DNA of 64,000 nucleotides from Geminicoccus roseus DSM 18922 (lineage in GTDB: Bacteria; Pseudomonadota; Alphaproteobacteria; Geminicoccales; Geminicoccaceae): positions 3,434,196 through 3,498,195 of the forward strand of contig NZ_KE386572.1 of NCBI RefSeq assembly GCF_000427665.1, in the 5' to 3' direction. Below, one piece after another: positions 52,249-62,331 of this stretch. Below the pieces are notes generated by a model. The model had not been told where the DNA came from. It searched no databases and worked only from the letters and a program-made list of their open reading frames with translations. Both the position numbers and the translations under genes were made by a program. The first letter of the stretch is position 1. Each line of letters begins with the position of its first letter.

Positions 52249-53931
52249 TCAGACGGGAGGATCCAGGCAGACCGGCAGCATGTGATCGTTGAACTCCGTC
52301 CAGCTGGTCCCGGAATAGAGCTTGCCGGCGGCATTGTAGAAGCGGCCGGAATTGTTGGCGTTGTCTTCGCTGAAGGTCGGCACCGCGCGCGGGCTGCACG
52401 GCCAGACCTGCGGGATCGGGATCTCCGGCCGCTGCGCGGCGCCGCCCGGCATGAAGGCGCGGCCCTGGCTGGTGTCGACGGTGCCGTCCGACTTGGTGCG
52501 GTGCAGGTTGAGGTAGCGGTGCGGGTTCTTCTGCAGCTGCATGGCGAAGGCGGCGCCGCTCTCGGCGACCAGCTCGATGACGTAGCGGTAGGACGAGGAC
52601 AGGGTCAGCCTGGGCGAGATCGCGAGCCGGCCGTAGCGGATGATGGGGATCGCCTGCTCGAACTGGGTCAGGGTCGGCGAGGTCCGGCTCGACAGGTTGG
52701 AGGGGGTGATGGTCAGGGTGGTCCCGGCCACCACGTTCTGGCCGAACGCCACGAAGGTATCGACCGGGAACGCCTTGAACGGGCCGCTGTCGCTGCCCCG
52801 GCCGAGCCGGAACACGTCGCTGCCCGAGGCGTAGGGAGGCGGCCAGACCTGGGTATAGGGCGTGACGGTGCGGCCGGACGTGCTGGACACCCGCAGGATC
52901 CGCACGCCCAGGCGCCGGTTCAGCGCGTAGCCGGCCAGGCTGGTCCAGCGCCAGGCATGGACGGAGATCACGTCGACGGTCTCGCCGGAAAAGCTCGAGG
53001 GCGGGGTCAGGACCTGGCGCAGGCGGCGGGTGCCGAACAGGAGCAGGGCAGGGCCCCGGTCCGCCGCGGCGGGCGGCGAGGTGGGCGCCGTCCCATTCGG
53101 GTTGGTGGGGTTCTCGTCGAACAGGCCGTTGCTCGGGCTGCCGCTGGTGTAGCGGCCGCGATAATACCAGGGCTGCCCGTACCAGGTGCCGTCGCTGTAG
53201 CCCAGCATGTAGAACGGAACCATGCCCCGGGCACCGCCGGAACTCGCATCGCTGCTCGGCTGCTGGGTGTCGGGAAGATATTGCCGGACGGCCAGGAGCC
53301 GATCCATCGGCGCGTTGGACGCGCTCAGGCCCGGATGGGCGGCCGCGGCCGAGAAGGCGTTGTTGTCGAAGGAGAAGTTCCGGGTCGGATCCGCCGCTAT
53401 GTTGACGAATTCCGCCAGGATCCACTCGCCTTCGGAGACCCGCCACGGGCCGCCGTCGGCGGTGACGTCGATGTAGACGAACGCGGTGCCGCAATACATC
53501 GAGACGCCGTTGAGCGGCTGCACCCGGTTCATCCAGGCCTGGACATGCAGGCCGCCCTGCAGCTCCGGGCTGTCGGGCACGCCGGAGGGCGAGGAGGCCG
53601 GGTCCAGGATATCGAAGCCGTTGACCTGGCGGCCGGGCTGGTAGCCCTGGGCTCCGGGCGTCACCACGCCGGCGGCGAGCTGCGCGCCCTTGGGCGCCCC
53701 CCAGTCGGTGCAGCGGAAGAACCGGACCAGATAGGTGCCGAAATTGCCGCCGCTATGCCCGTCGGTGGGATCGGAATGCTGGCGGGCACCCTGGGTCTGC
53801 CACAGGAAGCGCTCCACCGTGCCGCTCTTGGGCGCCTGGAAGGAGAAGTAGTGTCCCGCCTGCCAGCGGATGTTGGCCTGGGTCGAGGCGTAGATCGGGC
53901 AGCCGATCAGCCGGTACTCGGGAAGCGTCAT
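52249..53931 (-). CDS. 560-residue protein of unknown function, surface-protein-like
   Basis: No signal peptide and no membrane helix. The sequence is rich in Gly, Ser, Tyr, Trp and beta-type segments: YFSFQAPKSGTVERFLWQT, GGNFGTYLVRFFRC, then VSEGEWILAEFVNIAADP. Such short beta domains that mention fluid-phase attributes occur in secreted, tail-fibre-like or matrix proteins, so an extracellular role is a guess. It lies 31 bases after the Tat-signal gene and 15 before the RTX gene. ATG at 53931 follows AAGGGGGTG. Confidence 0.65.
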   Translation of the reverse strand: MTLPEYRLIGCPIYASTQANIRWQAGHYFSFQAPKSGTVERFLWQTQGARQHSDPTDGHSGGNFGTYLVRFFRCTDWGAPKGAQLAAGVVTPGAQGYQPGRQVNGFDILDPASSPSGVPDSPELQGGLHVQAWMNRVQPLNGVSMYCGTAFVYIDVTADGGPWRVSEGEWILAEFVNIAADPTRNFSFDNNAFSAAAAHPGLSASNAPMDRLLAVRQYLPDTQQPSSDASSGGARGMVPFYMLGYSDGTWYGQPWYYRGRYTSGSPSNGLFDENPTNPNGTAPTSPPAAADRGPALLLFGTRRLRQVLTPPSSFSGETVDVISVHAWRWTSLAGYALNRRLGVRILRVSSTSGRTVTPYTQVWPPPYASGSDVFRLGRGSDSGPFKAFPVDTFVAFGQNVVAGTTLTITPSNLSSRTSPTLTQFEQAIPIIRYGRLAISPRLTLSSSYRYVIELVAESGAAFAMQLQKNPHRYLNLHRTKSDGTVDTSQGRAFMPGGAAQRPEIPIPQVWPCSPRAVPTFSEDNANNSGRFYNAAGKLYSGTSWTEFNDHMLPVCLDPPV

Positions 53932-53962
53932 GGCGCGGTCACCCCCTTGCCGCCCGGCCGGA

Positions 53963-54205
53963 TCACTGCCGGCGCCCCCGGCCCTTCGACCAGGGCGGCC
54001 GCTTCTTGGTCCAGGTCGGCGGCAGCGGGGGGAGATCGCCGTCGTAGGCGGGCACTTCGTAGCGCGGGATGAAGTCGGAAGCCGCGTCGGCCCGGATCGC
54101 CGGCGCCAGCACGACGGCGGCGGCGGCGCCCACCCCGACCTGCAGCGCCGTGCGCCTCGTGACGGTCGGCGCTGCGTGCGGGGAAGGTTCGAGAGAGGTA
54201 GCCAT
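53963..54205 (-). CDS. Small Tat-signal protein
   Basis: 80 residues. TRRTALQVGVGAAAAVVLAP, AIRADA is a twin-arginine signal (T-R-R-x-A-L) followed by a hydrophobic stretch and a likely cut after ADA. The mature part is about 38 residues, Pro-rich and ending in a basic tail (KKRPPWSKGRGRRQ). No family recognised. First gene of a three-gene operon with the 560-residue unknown and the RTX protein. Confidence 0.65.
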   Translation of the reverse strand: MATSLEPSPHAAPTVTRRTALQVGVGAAAAVVLAPAIRADAASDFIPRYEVPAYDGDLPPLPPTWTKKRPPWSKGRGRRQ

Positions 54206-54631
54206 CGATGGTTCCCCAATATGAACGAATCGATGCTCATGTGCTCTTCAGCACACAGATCGTCATCGTGAATAATGGTGACGGGATGTGATGAAGATAT
54301 TGATGTGCTTCATGCGGCTTGTTGGTCAAGACGAATAATGTGGCGCGATTTATACTTCTATGTTGGAATCTATATTCCGATAAATCACAAGTATGTACGT
54401 AGGCGCCTCAAAGAACGCATGATAATGCCGTCATAGTCGTTCCGCATTCCCGGCCGGGGTCTTGCGCGCGGTGGCCGCGCCGATCCCTTCCCCGATCCAT
54501 GCAACCAGAAGACGTGGATCATCCTGTCGGGCTGCAACTGATGGTGCGGCCGGATGCCGGCAGGTTGCCCGCTGCGGATGCCGCGAAACCATGCGGAAGA
54601 TGACGGGTCCGGCAGTGCAACTTCTAGTTTG
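54206..54631. other. AT-rich upstream region of the Tat/unknown/RTX operon
   Basis: No gene seen. Bases 54250-54430 are clearly AT-rich compared with surroundings (for example TTTATACTTCTATG and TATATTCCGATAAATC) and are the likely promoter area of the minus-strand operon. On that strand a TTGACC occurs around 54330 but without a clear -10 at proper spacing. The part after 54440 is GC-rich and ends at the AEC transporter stop. Confidence 0.5.
54240..54255. promoter_or_regulatory. Small perfect inverted repeat before the Tat-signal gene
   Basis: TGTGCT and AGCACA around CTTC, 35 bases upstream of the operon's first ATG on the minus strand. It could be an operator half-site pair or a leader hairpin. 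Confidence 0.3.
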
Positions 54632-55558
54632 TCAGAACTGCAGGATGACCAGCAGGCCGGTCAGGGTGGCGATGCCCAGCAGGTGGCTGGCGAACACAAC
54701 CAGGGCGACCGGTCGCTCCAGCACGTTGTAGCGCTGCGCCAGGACGAACACGCTGGCGGCGGTGGGCAGGGCCGCGGTGATCAGGGTCGGCTCCACCAGG
54801 CGCGGCGGCAGCGGGATGAACTGCAGGATCACGAACACCAGGAGAGGGAGGACCAGCAGCTTCGCACCGATCATCCCGGCCGCCATGCCGTAGTCGCGGC
54901 GCAGGCCGAGTCCGCCGGTGAGCGTGGCGCCCAGGGCGAACAAGGCGCCCGGGCCGGCGGCGGGGCCCAGGATCGAGAGAAAGCCCACCAGGGTCGCGGG
55001 CAGCTCCAGGTCCAGGGCCGCCACGACGAAGCCGGCCAAGACCGCCAGGATCAGCGGGTTGCTGGCTAGGCCCCGGGCGACCCCCAGGATCCCGGTCCGG
55101 CGGTCGCCGCCGCCGGATTCGATCAGGATCACGGTCAGGGTCTGCATCACGATCGAATCGAGGGCGGTCGCGATCACCGCGGGCAGGGCCTGGTCCGTGC
55201 CATAGGCCGCCAGCAGGAGCGGCACGCCCATGTAGCCGACATTGCCCCAGGAGGCGCCGATCGCCACGATGGCGCTCTCCGCCCGGGTGCGGCGCAGGCC
55301 CCAACGCATGGCGAGGAACACGGCGGCGTAGAGGAACAGGGTCCCGCCCTCGTAGACCAGGTAGAAGGACGGGTCGGACAGGCGCTCGAACGGGCTCTCC
55401 GAGACCTTCCAGAACAGGAGCGCCGGCAGCGCGAACCAGAACACGAACGCGTTCAGGCCGCGCACGCCGCTTTCGTCCAGGATCTTCAGGTGGCGGGCGA
55501 GGTAGCCGCACAGCAGCACCGCGAAGAACGGGATGGCGACCCCGGCGATCATCTCCAT
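54632..55558 (-). CDS. AEC-family (auxin efflux carrier-like) transporter
   Basis: 308 residues and about ten membrane helices. Typical marks are GLNAFVFWFALPALLF near the start, SWGNVGYMGVPLLLAAYG in the fourth helix area, GLASNPLILAVLAGF and GPGALFALGATL. AEC members in bacteria move organic acids such as malate or malonate; a substrate cannot be assigned. Another AEC gene lies at 61249. Confidence 0.9.
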   Translation of the reverse strand: MEMIAGVAIPFFAVLLCGYLARHLKILDESGVRGLNAFVFWFALPALLFWKVSESPFERLSDPSFYLVYEGGTLFLYAAVFLAMRWGLRRTRAESAIVAIGASWGNVGYMGVPLLLAAYGTDQALPAVIATALDSIVMQTLTVILIESGGGDRRTGILGVARGLASNPLILAVLAGFVVAALDLELPATLVGFLSILGPAAGPGALFALGATLTGGLGLRRDYGMAAGMIGAKLLVLPLLVFVILQFIPLPPRLVEPTLITAALPTAASVFVLAQRYNVLERPVALVVFASHLLGIATLTGLLVILQF

Positions 55559-55604
55559 GGCGAAGGCTCCGTCGCCGGCGGTGGGTGATCAGGGGCGGGC
55601 TGGG

Positions 55605-56045
55605 TCAAAGAAGGTCGCAGAGCGGGGCGATCAGCGGCAGGTCGGCCTCGGGCATCGCCAGCTCGCGCAGGCGCTGCGGGCGGACCCAGCGCAAAGCCTG
55701 GGCCTCCTTGCCGACCGGGTCTCCCTGCCAGCGCCGGCAGACGAACAGCGGCATCAGCAGGTGGAAGCGCTCATAGGCATGCGAGGCGAAGGTGAGGGGG
55801 GCCAGGCAGCTCGCATGGGTGGAGATGCCGAGCTCCTCCTCCAGCTCGCGGATCAGCGCCGCCTCGGGCGTCTCGCCCGGGTGCAGCTTGCCGCCCGGGA
55901 ACTCCCACAGGCCCGCCATCGGCTTGCCCTCCGGCCGCTGGGCGACCAGGACGCGTCCATCGGGATCGACCAGGGCGCAGGCGACCACCAGGACGATCGG
56001 GCGCTCGGAGGGGGGAGAAGTCGGGTTCTGGGTCAACGGCCGCAC
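55605..56045 (-). CDS. mutT: NUDIX hydrolase, MutT type (8-oxo-dGTP diphosphatase)
   Basis: 146 residues. The Nudix box is GKLHPGETPEAALIRELEEE followed by LGI, matching GX5EX7REUXEEXGU, and is preceded by AGLWEFPGG as in MutT. Cleans oxidised GTP/dGTP from the pool. GTG at 56045 lies 17 bases after the argJ stop, so the gene is probably read with argJ, an arrangement often seen in alphaproteobacteria. Confidence 0.92.
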   Translation of the reverse strand: MRPLTQNPTSPPSERPIVLVVACALVDPDGRVLVAQRPEGKPMAGLWEFPGGKLHPGETPEAALIRELEEELGISTHASCLAPLTFASHAYERFHLLMPLFVCRRWQGDPVGKEAQALRWVRPQRLRELAMPEADLPLIAPLCDLL

Positions 56046-56062
56046 AAACGAAAGGGAAACGG

Positions 56063-57283
56063 TCAGGAACGGTAGCTGCCGTTGATGTCGATGTAGCCGT
56101 GGGTCAGGTCACAGGTCCAGACGCTGGCATGGCCGGGCCCTGCGCCGACGGTGACGTCGATCCGCACGTCGCGGCCCTGCAGGTGCGCGGTGACCGGCGC
56201 CTCGTCCAGATCGGCCACGGCACCGCCATCCTTGGCGACCGCGATGCCGCCGAACGCGATGGTGAGGGCCCCGACATCGACCGGCTGGCCGGCCTTGCCG
56301 ACCGCCATGGCGACCCGGCCCCAGTTGGCGTCCTCGCCGGCGACCGCGGTCTTCACCAGGGGCGAGTTGGCGATCGACATGGCGATGGCGCGGGCGGCGC
56401 GGTCGTCGGCAGCACCGGCGACGCTGACGGTGATCAGCTTCTGGGCGCCCTCGCCGTCCTTGGCCACCTGGATCGCGAGATCGGTGCAAAGCTCGGTCAG
56501 GGCTTCGGCGAACGGGCCGGCCGGCTCGGCGACCGCCGGGTTGCCGGCCTTGCCGGTGGCGAAGCAGAGCAGGGTGTCGGAGGTGGAGGTGTCGCTGTCC
56601 ACCGTCACGCAGTTGAACGAGCGGTCGGCGGCGGCTGCCAGCATCGCCTGCAGCGCCTTGGCGTCGACTGCGGCGTCGGTGAACAGAAAGGCCAGCATGG
56701 TCGCCATGTTCGGCGCGATCATGCCTGAGCCCTTGGCGATGCCGGCGATGGTCACGGTGCGGCCGTCCAGGGTCAGGGTGCGGACGGCGGCCTTGGGGAA
56801 CGTGTCGGTGGTGACGATGGTATGCGCGGCGGCGGCCATCCCGGCGGGATCCAGCCGGCCGGCCAGCTCCGGCAGGTGCCGGGCGATCAGCTCCACGTTC
56901 AGGCGCTGGCCGATCACCCCGGTCGAGGCGACATAGACGTCCTCGGCGGCGCAGCCGATCGCCTCTGCCGCCGCTTGAGCCTCGCGGCGCACGGCGGCGT
57001 CGCCCTCCGCACCACGGAAGACGTTGGCGTTGCCGGCGTTGACCACCAGGGCGCGGGCGCTGCCGCGGGGCAGGACCTGGCGGCACCAGGTGACCGGGTG
57101 GCCGCAGACCGCGTTCTGGGTGAACACGCCCGCGACCGTGGTGCCGGGGTCGAACACCGCCAGCAGCAGGTCCGGGCGGTTCTTGTAGCGCATCCCGGTC
57201 TCGGCGGTGGCGAAGCGGACGCCGGCCAGCTCGGGAAGATCGGGCAGGCGTTCGGGCGCCAGCGGCGAGACGGGATGGCTCAT
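56063..57283 (-). CDS. argJ: Bifunctional ornithine acetyltransferase / N-acetylglutamate synthase
   Basis: 406 residues. The self-cleavage site is in KGSGMIAPNMATMLAFLFTD, where the Thr of ATM becomes the nucleophile of the beta chain. NAGNANVFRG, ASTGVIGQRL and TTDTFPKAA are family marks. It recycles the acetyl group of N-acetylornithine to glutamate in arginine synthesis. ATG at 57283 begins the family-like sequence; upstream in-frame residues are low-complexity. It starts 28 bases after the isomerase gene. Confidence 0.94.
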   Translation of the reverse strand: MSHPVSPLAPERLPDLPELAGVRFATAETGMRYKNRPDLLLAVFDPGTTVAGVFTQNAVCGHPVTWCRQVLPRGSARALVVNAGNANVFRGAEGDAAVRREAQAAAEAIGCAAEDVYVASTGVIGQRLNVELIARHLPELAGRLDPAGMAAAAHTIVTTDTFPKAAVRTLTLDGRTVTIAGIAKGSGMIAPNMATMLAFLFTDAAVDAKALQAMLAAAADRSFNCVTVDSDTSTSDTLLCFATGKAGNPAVAEPAGPFAEALTELCTDLAIQVAKDGEGAQKLITVSVAGAADDRAARAIAMSIANSPLVKTAVAGEDANWGRVAMAVGKAGQPVDVGALTIAFGGIAVAKDGGAVADLDEAPVTAHLQGRDVRIDVTVGAGPGHASVWTCDLTHGYIDINGSYRS

Positions 57284-57311
57284 CGATCTCTTCTCGATGT
57301 CGGGAGGAAGA

Positions 57312-58250
57312 CTACTCGGCGGGGGCGGCGTCGCCGTCGGCCGGAGCCGCGTCGCCGTCGGCCGCATCGGTGGCCGGCGCCGGGGTCGAGCCGTCCGGAT
57401 TGAACTTCTCGATGGTCACGCCGTCCCGGGCATCGGCCACGGTCTGCTCGATCGCCTCGCGCGCGTTCTCCTGGAAGATCTGCTCGCGCATCTCGTCCAT
57501 GGTCGGCTCGCGGGTGCGCTTATCCTCGACCTTGATCACGTGGTAGCCGAACTGCGACTTGATCGGCTCCTGCGAGTAGCTGCCGGGCTCCATGGTGAAG
57601 GCGGCGGCGCTGAACTCCGGGACCATCTTGTCGCGGGTGAACCAGCCGAGATCGCCGCCCTGCTGGGCGCTGCCCGGATCCTTGGAGGCTTCCTTGGCGA
57701 TCTCGTCGAAGGATTCGCCTTTCTCCAGGCGATCGATGATCGCTTCGGCGGCCTCGGGCGTCTCGACCAGGATGTGGGCGGCCTTGACCTCCTCCAGGGC
57801 GAAGCCTTCCTGCACCTTGGCCTCGTCATAGGCCTCCTGCAGCGCTTCCGGCGTGGTCGCCTCGTCGACCGCGCGGCGCAGCAGCTCGTCGCGCAGGATG
57901 CCCTGCTGGGCCTCCTCGACCCGGGCCTGCACCGCCGGCTCCTCGGCGACGCCGTCCTCGGTGGCCTTGGCCGCCAGCAGGCGGGTGTCGATCACCCGGT
58001 TGAGCAGCGGCTCGAAGACCATCTCGAGCGGCATGTTGCGGTACTGCTCGGGCAGGCTTTCCTGGAAGCGGACCACGTCGGACCGGTGGATCTCCGCGCC
58101 GTCGACCGTCGCGACAACGGGATCGCCTTCCGGCGTGGCGGCCTGGTTCTCGACAGGGGCCGTTTCGGCCGGGGCTGGCACCGTTTCCTGGGCCTGGACC
58201 AGGGAGGTCGTGGCCAGAAGGATGGAGACGCCGAATACCGCTAGACGCAC
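57312..58250 (-). CDS. Parvulin-type peptidyl-prolyl isomerase (SurA/PrsA-like), periplasmic
   Basis: 312 residues from GTG at 58250, which follows GAGGAG. A signal peptide (RLAVFGVSILLATTSLVQA) leads to an Ala/Pro/Glu-rich stretch, a SurA-N-like helical part (DGAEIHRSDVVRFQESLP) and one parvulin domain (VKAAHILVETPEAAEAII, GGDLGWFTRDKMVPEFS, QFGYHVIKVEDKR). The tail is acidic with DGDAAPA repeats. A chaperone for exported proteins; it heads the isomerase-argJ-mutT group and is divergent from secA. Confidence 0.92.
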   Translation of the reverse strand: MRLAVFGVSILLATTSLVQAQETVPAPAETAPVENQAATPEGDPVVATVDGAEIHRSDVVRFQESLPEQYRNMPLEMVFEPLLNRVIDTRLLAAKATEDGVAEEPAVQARVEEAQQGILRDELLRRAVDEATTPEALQEAYDEAKVQEGFALEEVKAAHILVETPEAAEAIIDRLEKGESFDEIAKEASKDPGSAQQGGDLGWFTRDKMVPEFSAAAFTMEPGSYSQEPIKSQFGYHVIKVEDKRTREPTMDEMREQIFQENAREAIEQTVADARDGVTIEKFNPDGSTPAPATDAADGDAAPADGDAAPAE

Positions 58251-58456
58251 CGATGGTGCTCCTCTCTTGTCTGATCGCCGCCAGGGTCCGCTCGTTGCCG
58301 ATGGACCCCGGGGCTTGGCGCGAAGGACAGGTGCCATCACTGGCGTACTTGCACAAGCGCGGTCGCGTTGACACCTTTGGTGGGAGGGCGTAGCTCACCG
58401 ACCCTGGTCGGGCGAGCCTGTGCCCGGTCCACTCTTTGGCGGGATTTCCCAGCGGC

Positions 58457-61174
58457 ATGTTCGGCGCCATCGCAAGGCGGCTCTTCGGGTCGCACAACGA
58501 CCGCATGGTCAAGAGCCTCAAGAAAAACGTCGACGCTATCAATGCGCTGGAACCGCAGATGGTGGCGCTGTCCGACGATCAACTGAAGGCCAGGACGGCC
58601 GAATTCAAGGGGCGGCTGGCCCAGGGCGAGACCCTCGACGACCTGCTGATCGAGGCGTTCGCCACCGTGCGGGAGGCGGCCAAGCGCACGCTCGGGCAGC
58701 GGCATTACGACGTGCAGCTGATCGGCGGCATGGTGCTGCACCAGGGCCGGATCGCCGAGATGCGCACCGGCGAGGGCAAGACCCTGGTCTCCACCCTGGC
58801 GGCCTATCTGAACGCCTTGACCGGCGAGGGCGTCCACGTCGTCACCGTCAACGACTACCTGGCAAGGCGCGATGCGAACTGGATGGGCCAGGTCCACCGC
58901 TTCCTCGGGCTGACCGTGGGCGTGGTGGTGCCGCAGACGCCGGAACAGGCCAGGCGCGAGGCCTATGCCTGCGACATCACCTACGCCACCAACAACGAGC
59001 TCGGCTTCGACTACCTGCGCGATAACATGAAGCACAGCTTCGAATCGCTGGTGCAGCGCGGGCACGGCTTCGCGATCGTCGACGAGGTGGATTCGATCCT
59101 GGTGGATGAGGCGCGCACGCCGCTGATCATCAGCGGCCCGTCCGACGACAGTTCCGAGTTGTACCGCGCGGTCGACGCGCTGATGCCGCAGCTGGTCGAG
59201 GGCGACTGGGAGAAGGACGAGAAGCAGCGCTCGGTCTCGCTGACCGAGCAGGGCCAGGAGCACATCCAGCAGCTGTTCGACCAGGCCGGCCTGCTCAAGG
59301 CGCCCGACCTGTACGACATCGAGAACGTCTCGCTGGTGCACCACACCAACCAGGCGCTGCGGGCCCATCACCTGTTCACCCGCGACAACGAATATGTCGT
59401 CAAGGACGGCAAGATCGTGATCGTCGACGAGTTCACCGGCCGGATGATGGAAGGGCGGCGCTACTCCGAGGGCCTGCACCAGGCGATCGAGGCGAAGGAG
59501 AAGGTCGCGATCCAGCCGGAGAACCAGACCCTCGCCTCGATCACCTTCCAGAACTATTTCCGCCTCTACTCCAAGCTGTCGGGCATGACCGGCACGGCCG
59601 CCACCGAGGCCTCCGAGTTCGCCGAGATCTACAAGCTCGAGGTCGTGGAGATCCCGACCCACCGCAAGATGATCCGCAAGGACGAGGACGACGAGGTCTA
59701 CCGTTCGGCGCGGGAGAAGTACGAGGCGATCGTCCAGGAGATCGAGGCTTCCTACGCGAAGAAGCAGCCGATCCTGGTCGGCACGGTCTCGATCGAGAAG
59801 TCGGAGATGCTGTCCGACGAGTTGAAGAAGAAGGGCGTCCCGCACCAGGTGCTGAACGCCCGCTACCACGAGCAGGAAGCCAACATCGTCGCCCAGGCCG
59901 GGCGGCTGGGCGCCGTCACCATCGCCACCAACATGGCCGGCCGCGGCACCGACATCCAGCTGGGCGGCAATGCCGACATGCGGATCCTCCACGAGCTGGG
60001 AGCCGATCCGGACCCGGCGGCGGTGGCGAAGATCCGCCAGGAGGTCGAGAGCGAGCAGGTCCAGGTCAAGGAGGTCGGCGGCCTCTACGTGCTTGGCACC
60101 GAGCGCCACGAGAGCCGGCGGATCGACAACCAGCTGCGCGGCCGCTCCGGCCGCCAGGGCGACCCCGGCCGCTCCAAGTTCTACCTGTCGCTGGACGACG
60201 ACCTGATGCGGATCTTCGGGTCCGAGCGGATCGACGGCATGCTGCAGAAGCTGGGGCTCCAGGAGGGCGAGGCGATCGTCCATCCCTGGATCAACAAGGC
60301 CCTGGAGAAGGCGCAGCAGAAGGTCGAGGCGCGCAACTTCGAGATCCGCAAGCAGCTCCTCAAGTTCGACGATGTCATGAATGACCAGCGCAAGGTCATC
60401 TATGAGCAGCGCCTGGAGCTGATGCAGTCCGAGGACGTCGCCGACACCATCGCCGACATGCGCGAGCAGACCGTCCAGGAGATCGTGCGCAAGCACATCC
60501 CGGAGAAGGCCTACCCGGAGCAGTGGGACACCGAGGGGCTGCAGGCCGACGTCCAGCGCTACCTGGCCCTCGACCTGCCGGTGCAGGACTGGGCCAAGGA
60601 AGAGGGCATCGCCGACGAGGAGATCATCAAGCGCCTGAACGAGGCGGCCGACGCGCACTATGCGGCCAAGGTCGAGCAGTACGGGCCGGAGATGATGCGC
60701 CAGGCCGAGAAGAGCCTGCTGCTGCAGGTCCTGGACCATGTCTGGAAGGAGCACCTGCTTCATCTGGATCATCTGCGCCAGGGCATCTACCTGCGCGGCT
60801 ACGGCCAGAAGGATCCCCTGAACGAGTACAAGCGGGAAGCCTTCAACCTGTTCGACGGGCTGCTCTCCGAGCTGCGCCAGATGGTGACGCAGGTGATGAT
60901 GCAGCTCCAGGTGCGCATGCCGGAGCCGGTCCAGGGCTTCGGCCCGGAGGAGCCGCCGCGTCCGGGGCCGCGCATGGCCGGCGGTGCCGGCGGCGCGGCG
61001 CTGGCGGCGACCCCGGCCATGGCGATGGCCATGGCGGCGGACGGGCAGGGCGCCCAGGCGGCCAGCCCGGTCGATCCGGCCGATCCCTCGACCTGGGGAC
61101 GGGTCGGGCGCAATGCGCCTTGCCCGTGCGGTTCCGGCAAGAAGTACAAGGCCTGCCACGGCGTGCTGGTCTGA
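58457..61174 (+). CDS. secA: Preprotein translocase ATPase SecA
   Basis: 905 residues, full length. Walker A is [37 protein letters not shown] is the DEAD-type motif region, followed by the preprotein cross-linking domain, [30 protein letters not shown] and the helical scaffold. The C-terminal zinc-binding tail is [17 protein letters not shown], used for SecB contact. Drives export through SecYEG. ATG at 58457 starts the canonical [11 protein letters not shown]. Confidence 0.97.
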   Translation: MFGAIARRLFGSHNDRMVKSLKKNVDAINALEPQMVALSDDQLKARTAEFKGRLAQGETLDDLLIEAFATVREAAKRTLGQRHYDVQLIGGMVLHQGRIAEMRTGEGKTLVSTLAAYLNALTGEGVHVVTVNDYLARRDANWMGQVHRFLGLTVGVVVPQTPEQARREAYACDITYATNNELGFDYLRDNMKHSFESLVQRGHGFAIVDEVDSILVDEARTPLIISGPSDDSSELYRAVDALMPQLVEGDWEKDEKQRSVSLTEQGQEHIQQLFDQAGLLKAPDLYDIENVSLVHHTNQALRAHHLFTRDNEYVVKDGKIVIVDEFTGRMMEGRRYSEGLHQAIEAKEKVAIQPENQTLASITFQNYFRLYSKLSGMTGTAATEASEFAEIYKLEVVEIPTHRKMIRKDEDDEVYRSAREKYEAIVQEIEASYAKKQPILVGTVSIEKSEMLSDELKKKGVPHQVLNARYHEQEANIVAQAGRLGAVTIATNMAGRGTDIQLGGNADMRILHELGADPDPAAVAKIRQEVESEQVQVKEVGGLYVLGTERHESRRIDNQLRGRSGRQGDPGRSKFYLSLDDDLMRIFGSERIDGMLQKLGLQEGEAIVHPWINKALEKAQQKVEARNFEIRKQLLKFDDVMNDQRKVIYEQRLELMQSEDVADTIADMREQTVQEIVRKHIPEKAYPEQWDTEGLQADVQRYLALDLPVQDWAKEEGIADEEIIKRLNEAADAHYAAKVEQYGPEMMRQAEKSLLLQVLDHVWKEHLLHLDHLRQGIYLRGYGQKDPLNEYKREAFNLFDGLLSELRQMVTQVMMQLQVRMPEPVQGFGPEEPPRPGPRMAGGAGGAALAATPAMAMAMAADGQGAQAASPVDPADPSTWGRVGRNAPCPCGSGKKYKACHGVLV

Positions 61175-61194
61175 TCCTCCCGCGGGGCTGACGG

Positions 61195-61224
61195 CCTGCC
61201 GCCCGGCTTGAGCCGGCCGGCAGG
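61195..61224 (+). terminator. Hairpin after secA
   Basis: CCTGCCGCCCGGCT pairs with AGCCGGCCGGCAGG around a TG loop with one near-central mismatch, 20 bases past the stop. No T run follows. Confidence 0.5.
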
Positions 61225-61248
61225 GTCCGCCCGGCCGACGCCTGGGCG

Positions 61249-62190
61249 GTGGACGTGTCGCAGATCCTTTTCGATCATCTCGTGCCGGTCTATGCGCTCG
61301 TGCTGCTCGGGCGCGTGCTGGCCGGCTTCCGGGTGGTGGTGGACCAGCAGGTCCAGGGCATCTCCCGCTTCGTGTTCGACGTGGCGATCCCGGTCATGCT
61401 CGCCCGGGAGATGCTGACCGTCGACCTGCCCGCCCAGATCGAGTGGCGGCTGATCTTCGTTTATTTCGGCTGCGCCTTCGTGATCTTCGGGCTGGCCGCC
61501 TTCTCGGCCCGGCGCCTGTTCGATGCCCGCGAGGCCAAGCCCGCGATCTTCGGGATCACCTCGTCGTTCGGCAACGTCCTGGTGCTGTCGGTGCCGATCA
61601 CGCTCGGCATCTACGGCGAGGCCGCGGCGGTGCCGCTGTTCCTGCTGATCGCCTTCCACAGCGCCACGCTGTTCACCCTGACCACCGTGGTCGCCGAGCT
61701 CGGCATCGGCGCCAGCGGCGAACTGCGCAAGCTGCCCAAGGTGGTGGTCATGAACCTGATCACCAACCCGATCCTGGTCGGTTTGGCGGTGGGGGTGCTG
61801 CTGCGCTACTCGCCGATCCCGATCCCCGCCGCGGTGGACCGCACCGCGGTCCTGCTGGGCCAGTCGGCCATGCCGATGGCGCTGTTCGCGCTCGGCGCCA
61901 ATCTCGCGCGGTTCAAGCTGGGCTCGCTCTGGCGCGAAGCCTTTGTCTTGTGCCTGTTCAAGAACGTGGCGTTTCCGCTCCTGGTGTTCGTGGTGACGAC
62001 CTGGGTCGTGCCGCTGGATCCAATCGGGCGCGCGGTCGCCATCGTGACGTCGGCGATGCCGGCGGGGATCAACGCTTATCTTTTCTCGGTGCGCTACAAC
62101 AGCGCCGTCGGCGAGACCAGCGCCACGATTGTTGCTTCCACCATTGTGACTTTTCCGATCCTGGCGTGGCTCCTGCCTTTGCTACGGTAA
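61249..62190 (+). CDS. AEC-family transporter
   Basis: 313 residues, about ten membrane helices. GISRFVFDVAIPVMLAREML, SSFGNVLVLSVPITLGIYG, LITNPILVGLAVGVLL and AMPMALFALGANLA are family marks. It differs clearly from the AEC protein at 54632, so the two are not a recent duplicate. GTG at 61249 is used, with GTG at 61255 possible. It likely moves a carboxylate or similar anion. Confidence 0.9.
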   Translation: MDVSQILFDHLVPVYALVLLGRVLAGFRVVVDQQVQGISRFVFDVAIPVMLAREMLTVDLPAQIEWRLIFVYFGCAFVIFGLAAFSARRLFDAREAKPAIFGITSSFGNVLVLSVPITLGIYGEAAAVPLFLLIAFHSATLFTLTTVVAELGIGASGELRKLPKVVVMNLITNPILVGLAVGVLLRYSPIPIPAAVDRTAVLLGQSAMPMALFALGANLARFKLGSLWREAFVLCLFKNVAFPLLVFVVTTWVVPLDPIGRAVAIVTSAMPAGINAYLFSVRYNSAVGETSATIVASTIVTFPILAWLLPLLR

Positions 62191-62331
62191 CATGACCCAT
62201 TTGCAATGAGGCGACCTCTTCTCGACCACAGCGGTGTTGCCGTACGATGAGAACTAGGCAATGCATCTGGAGGCCTCGGCAAGAAGCCCTCAGGTGAAAC
62301 GCTGCCAAGCGTCGACGTGAGGGGAAGCGCG

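Noticed and set aside
50737-54072. Open frame of 1111 codons on the plus strand
   Set aside because: It runs opposite the dehydrogenase, CMD, RTX and 560-residue genes, is Arg/Gly/Ala-rich and repeats only mirror the RTX repeats on the other strand. High GC makes such antisense frames long.
58337-61159. Open frame of 940 codons on the minus strand opposite secA
   Set aside because: Leu/Asp/His-rich shadow of secA with no motifs; secA is unmistakable on the other strand.
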